Shown here in pieces: positions 55,944 through 64,000 of a DNA stretch of 64,000 nucleotides. This DNA comes from Bacillota bacterium (GTDB lineage Bacteria; Bacillota; Bacilli; Alicyclobacillales; SLC66). Position numbers and translations under genes: made by a program. The stretch is from positions 1-64,000 of the forward strand of contig JAKADA010000007.1 in the NCBI GenBank assembly GCA_021820975.1, written 5' to 3'. Numbering within the stretch: position 1 is the stretch's first letter; each line of letters starts with the position of its first letter. The notes beneath the pieces were generated by a model, which was given only the letters and a program-made list of their open reading frames with translations, was not told where the DNA came from and did no database searches.

Positions 55944-55976
55944 AAAAAGGAGAGCAGCATGATAGCGTGCTCTCCC
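55944..55976 (-). terminator. Intrinsic terminator after the Flp pilin gene
   Basis: On the minus strand GGAGAGCA and TGCTCTCC pair around an 11-nt loop and are followed by TTTTTAGC. It lies 15 bp after the pilin stop and 30 bp before tadE, so it probably sets pilin expression above assembly genes. Confidence 0.85.
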
Positions 55977-55990
55977 ACCCTATACAGTAA

Positions 55991-56203
55991 TTAGACTTGT
56001 GTCGTGATGGACTTAAAGACATTACCTAATCCGCCACCAAGAAGCGTCAAAGCTCCAATTAACACAACGGCAATTAACGCGATAATCAGTCCGTACTCTA
56101 CCATGCCTTGACCACGGTCATCAGACAATTTGGCTTGGACCCAAACAATATTTTTGATTGCACGATGGGATAATACCGATAAAAAATTTGTCCGATGTTT
56201 CAT
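55991..56203 (-). CDS. flp: Flp-type pilin
   Basis: This 70-residue prepilin has the Flp processing motif G/QGMVEYGLII, a long hydrophobic helix and the short C-terminus typical of Flp. The start is ATG 56201-56203, 10 bases after GGGGAG. It is the major subunit of the Tad pilus and lies between operator-like repeats upstream and a terminator downstream. Confidence 0.9.
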   Translation of the reverse strand: MKHRTNFLSVLSHRAIKNIVWVQAKLSDDRGQGMVEYGLIIALIAVVLIGALTLLGGGLGNVFKSITTQV

Positions 56204-56264
56204 AAGTATCCAGCTCCCCTTTGTTTTCACCGTCATAACGGCTTGTCTCTACCTGTTTATAGTG

Positions 56265-56299
56265 TAAAAAAAGAAGTGCTTTACCACGAGGGTAAGCAC
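56265..56299 (-). terminator. Intrinsic terminator after the response regulator gene
   Basis: On the minus strand GTGCTTACC pairs with GGTAAAGCAC (one bulge) around CTCGT, followed by TTCTTTTTTT. It separates the kinase-regulator transcript from the Flp pilin gene. A TATAAA box follows it and may belong to the pilin promoter. Confidence 0.82.
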
Positions 56300-56300
56300 T

Positions 56301-56340
56301 CCTATCTTTGCGTAGGACAAAACACCTAGATTTGCGTAGG
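56301..56340. repeat. Two 16-bp operator-like repeats upstream of flp
   Basis: CCTATCTTTGCGTAGG (56301-56316) and CCTAGATTTGCGTAGG (56325-56340) agree at 14 of 16 positions, with a 24-bp period. Each is bounded by CCTA/TAGG dyad ends. They sit in the 143-bp gap between the response regulator and the pilin and look like tandem binding sites for a regulator. Confidence 0.65.
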
Positions 56341-56346
56341 CTGCAA

Positions 56347-57039
56347 TCAGGAAGGAACAGCCGCTAGTTCGTTGACCAAGTGTTCGTTCAACGCGAGAAC
56401 TACCGCCTTTGTGCGGTTGGGAACACCGAGTTTTTGCAAGATATTTGTCGTATGATTGCGTGCCGTTTTGCTCGTAATCACAAGGGCATGCGCGATCTCG
56501 TCATTATCATAACCGGAAACCATCAAACGTAAGACTTCAATCTCTCGTTTAGTAAGGGCATAATGATCAGAAGTATAGGTATCACACGTCGACTTTTTCA
56601 CCCCATGTTTACTTTCAACAAGGGCATCCATCATGAAACCATGCAATCGAAAATCGAGAAAACGACCTCCCTTAGCAAGCGTCATAATGGCCATGAAGAG
56701 AGTAGGAGCATCTGTATCTTTTAACATGTAACCTTGAACGCCAGCATCAATCGCATCGAGGACAAGATCTTTACTATCATGATTTGTCAATATCAAAATG
56801 GGAGTCATAATACCTTTTGCTCGAATCTCTTTGGCTGTATCAATACCGGATTGATCTGGTAACCCGATATCAAGTAAAATCACATCAACCTTCAATGTGG
56901 ATAAAACAGCTAGTGTTTCTTTGGCATCACGGGTAGTTTTTGTCACAACACATGTCCCACTGTACAACAGCAATGCCTCGATTCCACTGACGAAAAGAGT
57001 CTGATCATCTGCCACCAAGACTTGAATTACATCACTCAT
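56347..57039 (-). CDS. NarL/LuxR-type response regulator
   Basis: This 230-residue regulator has a receiver domain with Asp11/Asp12, phospho-acceptor Asp57 (ILLDIGLPDQSG) and Lys near 106, and a C-terminal LuxR-type HTH (LTKREIEVLRLMVSGYDNDEI). It overlaps the kinase stop by 8 bp. It probably binds the repeats directly after its own gene to control the Flp pilin promoter, which is inference. Confidence 0.92.
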   Translation of the reverse strand: MSDVIQVLVADDQTLFVSGIEALLLYSGTCVVTKTTRDAKETLAVLSTLKVDVILLDIGLPDQSGIDTAKEIRAKGIMTPILILTNHDSKDLVLDAIDAGVQGYMLKDTDAPTLFMAIMTLAKGGRFLDFRLHGFMMDALVESKHGVKKSTCDTYTSDHYALTKREIEVLRLMVSGYDNDEIAHALVITSKTARNHTTNILQKLGVPNRTKAVVLALNEHLVNELAAVPS

Positions 57040-57703
57040 GGTAGACGACCCCCAACATGTCTAATTGTCGTTCAAGGGGCAAAGAGAGTATTACGGTCGT
57101 ACCCTGGCCAAAAATCGATTCAATCTGTACATCCGCATCAAGTAATCGAGCACGCTCGTGCAAGCCAGTGAGGCCAAATCCCTGCGACATGGTATCCTCT
57201 TTACGAAAACCAACACCATCGTCATGAACACGAGCTATCAACGAATGTTTGTGATACGATACATGCACATCAATTTGCGAAGCATGGGCGTGTTTCAAAC
57301 TATTGGTTATGCATTCTTGAATCATACGAAAGAAGGCTATGCCTAATAGATCAGGTAACGGACCAATGATTGTTTCGGCAACAATCATAACAGGAATGCG
57401 CGTTAGGTACTGACAGCGCTGTGCGTAATTCTCTAAAGCACTGATCAAACCAGTTTCTGCAATCTCTACGGGCCGCAAATCATAGATCATACGCCGTAAC
57501 TCGCCTACCGAGGTACGCATCAAATCTTGAATGCGTGCAATTTCTGGCAGTACTTTTTCAGGACTGTATTTGATCATCTCTTTCACGACCTCAAGACGCA
57601 TCGTCAAATTCGTCAACAATTGCGCAGGCCCATCATGAATATCACGTGCTAGACGTTTTCTTTCTTCCTCAATCGCTTCAATAGCCATGGTCTTACCATC
57701 CAT
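57032..57703 (-). CDS. Soluble DegS-type histidine kinase
   Basis: This 223-residue kinase has a HisKA_3 dimerisation domain with phospho-acceptor His23 (ARDIHDGPAQ) and a HATPase_c domain with HDDGVGF and GFGLTGLHERA. It has no membrane segment and no recognisable sensor domain; the H-box lies within the first 25 residues. The ATG follows AAGGAGGTG, so the short form appears real. The input may come through a partner protein or through expression level, set by the upstream riboswitch. Confidence 0.9.
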   Translation of the reverse strand: MDGKTMAIEAIEEERKRLARDIHDGPAQLLTNLTMRLEVVKEMIKYSPEKVLPEIARIQDLMRTSVGELRRMIYDLRPVEIAETGLISALENYAQRCQYLTRIPVMIVAETIIGPLPDLLGIAFFRMIQECITNSLKHAHASQIDVHVSYHKHSLIARVHDDGVGFRKEDTMSQGFGLTGLHERARLLDADVQIESIFGQGTTVILSLPLERQLDMLGVVYHE

Positions 57704-57750
57704 AAGGTTTCACCTCCTTACGTTTTGAACGGGGTTTTTACAACACAAAT

Positions 57751-57774
57751 ACCCCTTCTGTATACAGAAGGGGT
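57751..57774. repeat. Perfect 24-bp palindrome in the kinase leader
   Basis: The sequence ACCCCTTCTGTA followed at once by its complement spans 57751-57774, between the c-di-GMP aptamer and the kinase gene. It can fold as a strong hairpin. On the minus strand TATTTGTG follows, so it is at best a weak terminator. It may be part of the riboswitch expression platform or an operator. Confidence 0.6.
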
Positions 57775-57854
57775 GAAAAAATATATGAATATACTACCAT
57801 TTACCAAAATGTTCATAGCGAATCACCACACTCGTGTGAATTCGCCGAAGTAAA

Positions 57855-57940
57855 TCCTTCGGCAACCTAGCTATCATGGCCGATAACGGCTTTAGACCCA
57901 AGGCTTTGCGTCCTTTGGTTTCCCAAAGTTTGCCCTTAAC
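57855..57940 (-). promoter_or_regulatory. c-di-GMP-I (GEMM) riboswitch upstream of the Tad two-component genes
   Basis: The minus strand shows the conserved GEMM-I blocks in order: GGGCAAAC (57930-57937), GACGCAAAGCC (57902-57912), a GGTCTAAAG joining segment, and ATGATAGCTAGGTTGCCG near 57860-57877. A CCGAAG/CTTCGG hairpin overlaps the 3' end and could be the switching partner. The downstream genes are the kinase, the regulator and the Tad pilus genes, which suits c-di-GMP control of surface attachment. Confidence 0.88.
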
Positions 57941-57947
57941 AAAGTTC

Positions 57948-57976
57948 ATTATAAAAATCACTCAGAGATCTGTCAA
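57948..57976 (-). promoter_or_regulatory. Perfect consensus sigma-A promoter inside the hemL 3' end
   Basis: On the minus strand TTGACA (57971-57976) and TATAAT (57948-57953) lie exactly 17 bp apart. The -35 box is within the last hemL codons. Transcription should start near 57941, at the 5' edge of the c-di-GMP aptamer, so the riboswitch controls almost the whole leader. Confidence 0.9.
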
Positions 57977-59275
57977 CATATCACTCATGGCATTATCCAT
58001 AGCTTCAATTGTGCGAGCTATGTCATCATCACTATGCACGAGAGAAACAAATCCAGCTTCTAACTGAGATGGAGCTAAGTAAATGCCTCGATTTAACATA
58101 GCATGGAAATATCGGCTGTACATGGCACGATCCGCCCTTTGTGCACAATCGTAATCAGTCACCGGTTCATCTGTAAAAAAAGTACCGAACATAGCACCAA
58201 TGGATGTCACATAGGCTGGAAGATGATGATTTTTAGCAGCTAACAAAAATCCCTGGCTAAGTGTTTTGGCCACAAACTCCATTCGCTCATAAACACCACT
58301 TTGCTGTAGCAGTCGAATGGTAGACAAACCTGCTGCCATCGCTAACGGATTCCCAGATAATGTACCAGCTTGGTAAACGGGACCAAGTGGTGCAACCATC
58401 GAAACAATATCAGCACGTCCACCATAGGCTCCGACAGGAAGTCCGCCACCAATCACCTTGCCTAAAGTCGTCAAATCAGGAGTGATCCCAAAACGTTGTT
58501 GTGCCCCGCCGTACGCCACACGAAAACCGGTCATCACTTCGTCAAAAATTAATAATGATCCATTCTCTTTTGTGATTTTACGCAAAAAATGAAGGAAATC
58601 AAGTTCTGGTAAAACCATTCCCATATTCCCTGCAACAGGCTCTACAATCACCGCAGCAATGTCTTGCCCATACCGTTCAAAAATTTCCTGCACTTGTTTT
58701 TGGTCATTATAAGGTGCGAGCAACGTATATTCGGCAACGCTAGGAATAACGCCTGGCGAATCTGGCAAGCCAAAAGTAGCTACACCAGATCCTGCACGAA
58801 TTAACAAACCATCGGAATGACCATGATAACAACCAATAAATTTGACGATACGCGACTTCCCTGTAAAAGCACGAGCAAGACGAAGCGCACTCATCGTCGC
58901 CTCTGTACCTGAATTGACCATACGTAAAAGTTCCATCGAAGGATACGCACGTTGTACTTCTAGCGCAAGTTCTGTCTCAATTTCCGTAGGGGCACCAAAA
59001 CTCGTCCCACGTCCTGCCTGTGATACCACCGCTTCGATAACCGTCGGATGAGCATGACCAACGATCAAAGGGCCCCAAGACAGCACGTAGTCTATGTATC
59101 GATTCCCATCAATATCAAACAGATAGGCACCTTCACCTCGATCGATAAAAGGAGGGTTGCCCGAAACAGCCTGAAAGGCACGCACAGGACTGTTCACACC
59201 GCCAGGAATAACTTTTTGTGCCTGCGCAAAAGCCTGCTTTGATCGAATCAAGGATAGTTCTTGGTGAGAATCCAT
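57962..59275 (-). CDS. hemL: Glutamate-1-semialdehyde 2,1-aminomutase
   Basis: This 437-residue PLP enzyme converts glutamate-1-semialdehyde to 5-aminolevulinate. The PLP-lysine motif [13 protein letters not shown] lies near residue 265, and [15 protein letters not shown] near 120. The ribosome site is AAGGAG. It is the last gene of the hem operon, and its 3' end carries the promoter of the Tad leader. Confidence 0.96.
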   Translation of the reverse strand: MDSHQELSLIRSKQAFAQAQKVIPGGVNSPVRAFQAVSGNPPFIDRGEGAYLFDIDGNRYIDYVLSWGPLIVGHAHPTVIEAVVSQAGRGTSFGAPTEIETELALEVQRAYPSMELLRMVNSGTEATMSALRLARAFTGKSRIVKFIGCYHGHSDGLLIRAGSGVATFGLPDSPGVIPSVAEYTLLAPYNDQKQVQEIFERYGQDIAAVIVEPVAGNMGMVLPELDFLHFLRKITKENGSLLIFDEVMTGFRVAYGGAQQRFGITPDLTTLGKVIGGGLPVGAYGGRADIVSMVAPLGPVYQAGTLSGNPLAMAAGLSTIRLLQQSGVYERMEFVAKTLSQGFLLAAKNHHLPAYVTSIGAMFGTFFTDEPVTDYDCAQRADRAMYSRYFHAMLNRGIYLAPSQLEAGFVSLVHSDDDIARTIEAMDNAMSDMLTDL

Positions 59276-59291
59276 TGTATTCGCTCCTTGT

Positions 59292-60263
59292 TTATGCGCC
59301 TAAATAGCGCGCAACATCTTTTGCAAAATAACTGATAATCATATCAGCGCCTGCTCGTTTAAAACCAAGCATCATTTCCATGACAATTGCCTTTTCATCG
59401 ATCCAACCTGCATTGGCTGCCGCTTTTACCATGGCATATTCACCGCTCACATTGTAGGCAACAAGCGGCACATCAAAGTGATCACGTACCGTTTTAATGA
59501 CATCTAGAAAAGCGAGTGCAGGTTTTACCATCAGCATATCGGCGCCTTCAGCCAAGTCAGAAGCTGCTTCACGAAGCGCTTCTCGAACATTAGCCGGATC
59601 CATTTGATACGATCTGCGATCCCCAAACGCTGGTGCCGAGTCGGCCGCTTCACGAAATGGTCCATAAAAAGCAGATGCATATTTGACTGAGTAAGATAAA
59701 ATAGGTGTTTGAACGTACCCTGCTTCATCCAACATGTGGCGAATAGCTTGAATTCGGCCATCCATCATATCAGAAGGCGCAACTAAATCAGCGCCTGCCG
59801 CCACGTGGGACAGTGCTGTTTTAGCAATGTAATGCAAACTTTCGTCATTAAGAATCTGATCACCATGAACAATTCCGCAATGTCCGGCTGGATTGTACTG
59901 GCATAAACAAACATCTGTAGCAACAAGTAAGTCCTTATTCTCTTCCTTAATCACGCGAATCGCTTGTTGCACAATGCCTTGTTCTGCATACGCTTCACTA
60001 CTAACCTCGTCTTTCACAGCAGGCAGACCAAACAACATGATAGCTGGAACGCCTAAACGGCTAAGTTCATAAACCTCTTTACGTAATTCCTCGAGACTGA
60101 GATGTTCGACACCAGGCATGGATGGAATAGCATGTCGACCTTTTTCATGTGTAACAAATAGGGGATAGATAAAATCCTTCGCTGATATCGATGTTTCGCG
60201 AATCATGTCACGAATGGCAGGATGGTTACGAAGACGTCGGTGACGATCAAAATTTTCCATCAT
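59292..60263 (-). CDS. hemB: Delta-aminolevulinic acid dehydratase (porphobilinogen synthase)
   Basis: This 323-residue enzyme joins two 5-aminolevulinate molecules to porphobilinogen. The zinc-type cysteine cluster [11 protein letters not shown] lies near 119-129, and the Schiff-base lysines are in YSVKYAS and MLMVKPAL. It follows hemD by 9 bp. Confidence 0.96.
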   Translation of the reverse strand: MMENFDRHRRLRNHPAIRDMIRETSISAKDFIYPLFVTHEKGRHAIPSMPGVEHLSLEELRKEVYELSRLGVPAIMLFGLPAVKDEVSSEAYAEQGIVQQAIRVIKEENKDLLVATDVCLCQYNPAGHCGIVHGDQILNDESLHYIAKTALSHVAAGADLVAPSDMMDGRIQAIRHMLDEAGYVQTPILSYSVKYASAFYGPFREAADSAPAFGDRRSYQMDPANVREALREAASDLAEGADMLMVKPALAFLDVIKTVRDHFDVPLVAYNVSGEYAMVKAAANAGWIDEKAIVMEMMLGFKRAGADMIISYFAKDVARYLGA

Positions 60264-60272
60264 AATATATCT

Positions 60273-61067
60273 TCATCCTTTCTTATGTTGAACATATTCT
60301 TCGACATCATGAAGCATCACCTCAGCAGTCGCCATACGAGCCGTTACATGAGGCTGTAAGCCATGTTCCTGCATAACACGCGTCGTCTTGCTTCCAATGG
60401 AAACAAGGATTACTTGCGAGGGAATATCCTTGGCCAACTTATGCAGATCAGTCAATGCCTTTGCAAATGCTCGGACGGCTGAACCACTCATAAAAACGAT
60501 AAGATCAATACCGCCTGCAAAAACATCTGTCGCAAGTTCGATGCCTCGTGATGTCGACGTCGTATCATACATAACAGCATCACGAAAACCATGTGCAGAT
60601 TGTGCTAAAGAGGAAAATGCCTCCCTATCTGCCATATTGCCGCGTACCCAAAGGAAGCGTTTATGTATAAATTGCGAATCGATCAGCGATGAACAAAGCG
60701 TTTGTGCATTGGCATCACTTGGTGTGACGAGCACCTGCATACCAATTTGCTTAGCAGCTTCGGCTGTTTTTATCCCAACACAAGCCGCAGGTAGAGTCAG
60801 CCAAGGATAACTTAGATCACGCGAAAAAATCATTTCATATGCACGCACACCATGCACACTCGTAAATACAATCATATCAGGTAGAAAATCACCCAATGCA
60901 TTTCGTACACCATCGAGCGCGCGATAGGTAATGTGTAATAATGGGTACTCCCTAACAACCGCACCTTTTGCACTAATCAATGAGGCGAGTTCACTGGATC
61001 CTTGTTGGTCTCTCGTAACAGCGATCACGAGACCAGACAGAAAGCTCGTTGGCTGTTTTGAAGACAC
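60273..61067 (-). CDS. hemD: Uroporphyrinogen-III synthase
   Basis: This 264-residue enzyme closes and inverts ring D of hydroxymethylbilane to give uroporphyrinogen III. Family sequences are divergent, but the two-domain pattern with FTSVHGVRAYE, FMSGSAVRAF and VSIGSKTTRVM is typical. The start is GTG 61065-61067. It sits between hemC and hemB. Confidence 0.88.
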   Translation of the reverse strand: MSSKQPTSFLSGLVIAVTRDQQGSSELASLISAKGAVVREYPLLHITYRALDGVRNALGDFLPDMIVFTSVHGVRAYEMIFSRDLSYPWLTLPAACVGIKTAEAAKQIGMQVLVTPSDANAQTLCSSLIDSQFIHKRFLWVRGNMADREAFSSLAQSAHGFRDAVMYDTTSTSRGIELATDVFAGGIDLIVFMSGSAVRAFAKALTDLHKLAKDIPSQVILVSIGSKTTRVMQEHGLQPHVTARMATAEVMLHDVEEYVQHKKG

Positions 61068-61073
61068 CTGCTA

Positions 61074-62027
61074 TCACCCGCCTGTTTTACTCAGTGCCTG
61101 TAAAATGGATTGTCCGCCAGCGTCAAGCAATTCTATGGCAACCGAGCGCCCAAGATCAATTGAAAGGCTGCCTTGACGGCTCGTCTTCAACACGGTCGTC
61201 CCATCTGGTGAAGCAATAACAGCTAGAATAGTACTTTGTGCATGTAGCAAATCAGGAATCGCTAAAGCACCAATAGGAACCTGACAACTGCCGCCAACAG
61301 TTGCTAAAAAGGCACGTTCTTGCTGTATAGCTATGGCTGTCATTTTATCATGTATCGTTGAAAGCAGTGTTAGCACACTTTGGTCATCAGCGCGACATTC
61401 AATAGCAAGTGCTCCTTGGCCAACAGCTGGTATCATATCTTGAATCGCAAGCGGTTGTCCTTGAAAATGGGACGTACCATAAAGGATACGTTCTCCATCC
61501 CACCAGCCCATACGTGCAAGGCCTGCAGTGGCTAGTGTGATAGCATCAAGCTCCTGAAGTTTTTGAAGTCTCGTATCGATATTGCCTCTTATCGTTTGCA
61601 CTACCACGTCGGGACGCAACGCTAGAATTTGTGCAGCACGACGAAGTGAACTTGTCCCAATCACTGCACCTTTTTTTAAGGTTGAAAGTGTATCGCCATG
61701 TTTCGTAATCAGCATATCACGTGGATCTTCGCGCATCGGGATGGCTCCGATCATCAACCCATCAGCTAAGACAGCGGGTACATCTTTCATGCTGTGAACG
61801 GCTAAATCAATCGTCTTATTTAGTAAAGCTGTTTCAATATCCGATACAAAGAGCCCTTTACCGCCTACTTTAGCTAAAGCTACATCTTGAATTTGGTCGC
61901 CTTGCGTTACGATTTCAACCGTCTCAAAATGAATGTCGGGATTTTTATCACGAAGTGCTTGCAACACTTGTGTTGTTTGTGTTGTAGCAAGCTTACTTCG
62001 TCTTGTCCCTACTTTCAACGTTATCAC
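61074..62027 (-). CDS. hemC: Porphobilinogen deaminase (hydroxymethylbilane synthase)
   Basis: This 317-residue enzyme polymerises four porphobilinogen units on a dipyrromethane cofactor bound to the Cys in TVGGSCQVPIGA near residue 242. It opens LKVGTRRSKLA, and LFVSDIETALL and SLRRAAQI are further family blocks. It lies between hemX and hemD. Confidence 0.96.
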   Translation of the reverse strand: MITLKVGTRRSKLATTQTTQVLQALRDKNPDIHFETVEIVTQGDQIQDVALAKVGGKGLFVSDIETALLNKTIDLAVHSMKDVPAVLADGLMIGAIPMREDPRDMLITKHGDTLSTLKKGAVIGTSSLRRAAQILALRPDVVVQTIRGNIDTRLQKLQELDAITLATAGLARMGWWDGERILYGTSHFQGQPLAIQDMIPAVGQGALAIECRADDQSVLTLLSTIHDKMTAIAIQQERAFLATVGGSCQVPIGALAIPDLLHAQSTILAVIASPDGTTVLKTSRQGSLSIDLGRSVAIELLDAGGQSILQALSKTGG

Positions 62028-62060
62028 TAGCCATCACCTCAAAAAGGATTCTCCTTCACC

Positions 62061-62885
62061 TTACCACCGGTGAAAGGAGGATACAAACGCACTTACCACA
62101 AGAAAATTGATGATCACAAGGACAAACGCCAGGATATTGAGCCATGCGGCCTTTCGTCCGCTCACTTTGCCTTTCACACGAAGATAAAGGTAGAAAGTAT
62201 ACAAGAGAAAGAGCAAAACGGAGACGACAGGCTTAGCATCCATATCCACAACATGTCCTGTAAGAATGTAGTACCAGATTGCGCCTAATACTATCGCTAA
62301 AAATAATAGTGGCACGCCAACGAGGGATGCGCGAAAAGCAAAACGATCGAGTTTTTCCAATGGTGGCAATCTGCGAAAAGGTCCGCTATCAAATCGTTTT
62401 AAGCGAAGTGAAGAAGATTCAAGTAAATACAAAAGACTAAAAATCGCCGCAATCGAAAAAGCGATGTAACTTAGTAAGGCTGCACTGATATGAACAACAA
62501 GCAGATCACTTTGATGAATGATTTCAGAACCCGCATGACCATGCACCATAACATCAAAAAGAGCAAATAATAATCCACATAAATTAAGAAAGAAGACGAA
62601 GAAATCGATCCGGTAAAAAAAGGTGAAAATAACCGACAAAGAAATGAGTAACCACGAAAATAACATGGTGGCCTGAAATGCAGAGAACAATGGCCACTCA
62701 TGAAGTAACAAGATACGTGCACCGATGAAAAAGGAATCAAGGATCCAAACCATCAACAAAAACGCGACACCTACACGGTTCGCGACTTTGTTGTCTTTAA
62801 TAAAATCCATGAAGAAAAACCCGTTGCTTACAAGATAAAAGACAAGCACCATAAAGTAGAAATAAGGAGACAACAGAAACATCAT
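62061..62885 (-). CDS. hemX: HemX, cytochrome c assembly-like membrane protein
   Basis: This 274-residue protein has about eight membrane segments and the CcsA/HemX fold, with a conserved His in the LLVVHISAALLSYIAF segment. In Bacillus HemX keeps HemA levels low. It lies between hemA and hemC as usual. Confidence 0.88.
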   Translation of the reverse strand: MMFLLSPYFYFMVLVFYLVSNGFFFMDFIKDNKVANRVGVAFLLMVWILDSFFIGARILLLHEWPLFSAFQATMLFSWLLISLSVIFTFFYRIDFFVFFLNLCGLLFALFDVMVHGHAGSEIIHQSDLLVVHISAALLSYIAFSIAAIFSLLYLLESSSLRLKRFDSGPFRRLPPLEKLDRFAFRASLVGVPLLFLAIVLGAIWYYILTGHVVDMDAKPVVSVLLFLLYTFYLYLRVKGKVSGRKAAWLNILAFVLVIINFLVVSAFVSSFHRW

Positions 62886-62895
62886 AATAAATCTC

Positions 62896-64000
62896 TTAAA
62901 GTGCCGTCAGAGCTGATACTGGATGCACCTGACCACGTTTATCTATGGCATCCACTGTTATGTGTCGCGGCGCTTTCTCCTGTGTCACAGACTGCGTCAT
63001 CGCATCTTCATACGGTAAACCAAAAGCCTTAGCAAGAATAGGCAAGACCAAGACACTGTCTTTTTCAACAGCAATTTGTTTTGTCGCAAGGATAGGATCT
63101 CGAAGCAATTGGTGAACAACACTAGCCATGTGCTTTTGAATAATTTTCTTTTGCTTATCATCTAGATCAGGCAATTTATGAAACAAACTGTCAAGCACAG
63201 ATTCTTGCACTTCCGTCGCCTTTTGTTGCAATGAGGCAATTATTCGCACACCATTTTGCGAGGATAGCCACGTTTTAAAAGCAGCCACTTGCTCTTCGAT
63301 CATCTGATTTACACGACTTGCTTCCTGTTGCCTCGTCGCCAAACCAGATGTCACGACAGTCTGCAAATCATCAATATCATAGACATAAACATTATCAAGA
63401 TGTGATATGGATGGATCCACATTGCGTGGCACAGCGATATCAATAAAAAACAATGGCCGCGACTTGCGTAGCATCATTCGTTTGGAAACTGTACTTTGCG
63501 TAATCAAATAAGACGCTCCGCCCGATGACGTAATCACGATATCAGCGACGAGTAAAGCCTCTTCCAACTTGTCCATCGGTAAAGCTACACCGCCCACTTG
63601 CTCTGCAATTTCTTTTGCCCGAGCCAATGTACGATTGACAATAAACAATTGCTTAACACCTTGACTTTGCAAGTGCTTCATGGTCAGATCAGCCATTTTT
63701 CCCGCGCCAAGAACTAAAATGGATTGTTCGTGAAGAGAATCAAATACTTTTTTCGCTAAAGATACCGCCGCATAACTGACAGACACAGCACTTTGGCCAA
63801 TTCCTGTTTCGGTTTGAACTCGTTTGCCAAAGGTAATAGCATCGCGAAACAATTGATTAAATATATGTCCAGTTGCCTTTCTTGCTTGCGCAAATAAAAA
63901 AGCATCGCGTACTTGACCCAAGATTTGCGTTTCGCCGAGCACCATGGAATCAAGACCAGTAATCACACGATGCAGATGAAAGACAGCTTGTAAGCCTGTG
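62896..64000 (-). CDS. hemA: Glutamyl-tRNA reductase, N-terminus cut by window edge
   Basis: This first enzyme of haem synthesis from glutamyl-tRNA shows about 367 residues, and the frame runs past base 64000. The family block HRVITGLDSMVLGETQILGQV is split at residues 11-31 of the visible part, followed by the NADP-binding LVLGAGKM and a C-terminal dimerisation domain. The catalytic Cys region lies outside the window. Genes follow in order hemX, C, D, B, L. Confidence 0.96.
   Translation of the reverse strand, partial: TGLQAVFHLHRVITGLDSMVLGETQILGQVRDAFLFAQARKATGHIFNQLFRDAITFGKRVQTETGIGQSAVSVSYAAVSLAKKVFDSLHEQSILVLGAGKMADLTMKHLQSQGVKQLFIVNRTLARAKEIAEQVGGVALPMDKLEEALLVADIVITSSGGASYLITQSTVSKRMMLRKSRPLFFIDIAVPRNVDPSISHLDNVYVYDIDDLQTVVTSGLATRQQEASRVNQMIEEQVAAFKTWLSSQNGVRIIASLQQKATEVQESVLDSLFHKLPDLDDKQKKIIQKHMASVVHQLLRDPILATKQIAVEKDSVLVLPILAKAFGLPYEDAMTQSVTQEKAPRHITVDAIDKRGQVHPVSALTAL

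Noticed and set aside
49003-57703. Tad locus as a recent mobile insertion
   Set aside because: It interrupts the spoVID-hemL neighbourhood known from Bacillus, but no integrase, transposase, direct repeats or tRNA are at its borders.

Overview
The window reads as the chromosome of an endospore-forming Bacillota of the Bacillales type. It carries spoIVFA/spoIVFB, a spoIIB-position gene and a spoVID-like gene, a glycine riboswitch in front of gcvT, a T-box in front of valS, the L27 leader plus Prp protease pair, and a BrxC/YtxJ-type bacilliredoxin, which implies bacillithiol. Gene order follows the Bacillus subtilis blocks gcv/yqhGH, comG/aroK, obg-rpmA-prp-rplU-spoIVF-min-mre-radC-maf-spoIIB, comC-folC-valS and spoVID-hem. 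The base composition is moderate, and an Alicyclobacillaceae-like host is possible but not shown. Most genes lie on the minus strand.

Layout. 1-8.1 kb: glycine cleavage genes (gcvT, start of gcvPA) behind a tandem glycine riboswitch, the divergent SNF2 helicase/YqhG pair, then dnaI, asnB and aroK. 8.1-12.3 kb: a complete seven-gene comG competence pseudopilus operon. 12.3-25.9 kb: a JAMM protein, a Nudix hydrolase, obg, rpmA, prp, rplU, spoIVFB/FA, minD/minC, a class B PBP (mrdA type), mreDCB, radC, maf and a spoIIB-like gene. 25.9-30.4 kb: an accessory block with a CPA2 antiporter, a bacilliredoxin whose catalytic cysteine codon is TGA, a GT87-like membrane glycosyltransferase and a 3D-domain protein. 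30.5-40.8 kb: a type IVa pilus locus (pilB, pilT, pilC, major pilin, pilM/N/O, minor pilins, prepilin peptidase). 40.9-47.3 kb: murC, folC, valS with its T-box, and a membrane protein. 47.4-49 kb: a small membrane protein and a SpoVID-like protein. 49-57.7 kb: a Tad/Flp pilus locus with its own two-component system. 57.8-64 kb: a c-di-GMP-I riboswitch and the haem genes hemL, hemB, hemD, hemC, hemX and hemA (hemA cut by the right edge).

The most unusual item is the bacilliredoxin at 27437-27781. An in-frame TGA replaces the active-site cysteine of the TCPIS motif, the frame and family signature are intact on both sides, and a hairpin of bacterial-SECIS geometry begins 12 nt after the TGA. It is a strong candidate for a selenocysteine-containing BrxC. 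The second theme is three type IV filament machines (ComG, T4aP, Tad) in one window with only one visible prepilin peptidase. The Tad locus appears wired to c-di-GMP: a perfect consensus promoter drives a c-di-GMP-I riboswitch, then a histidine kinase and response regulator, then two repeated operator-like sites in front of the Flp pilin gene.

No rRNA, tRNA, CRISPR array, transposase or prophage gene was seen.
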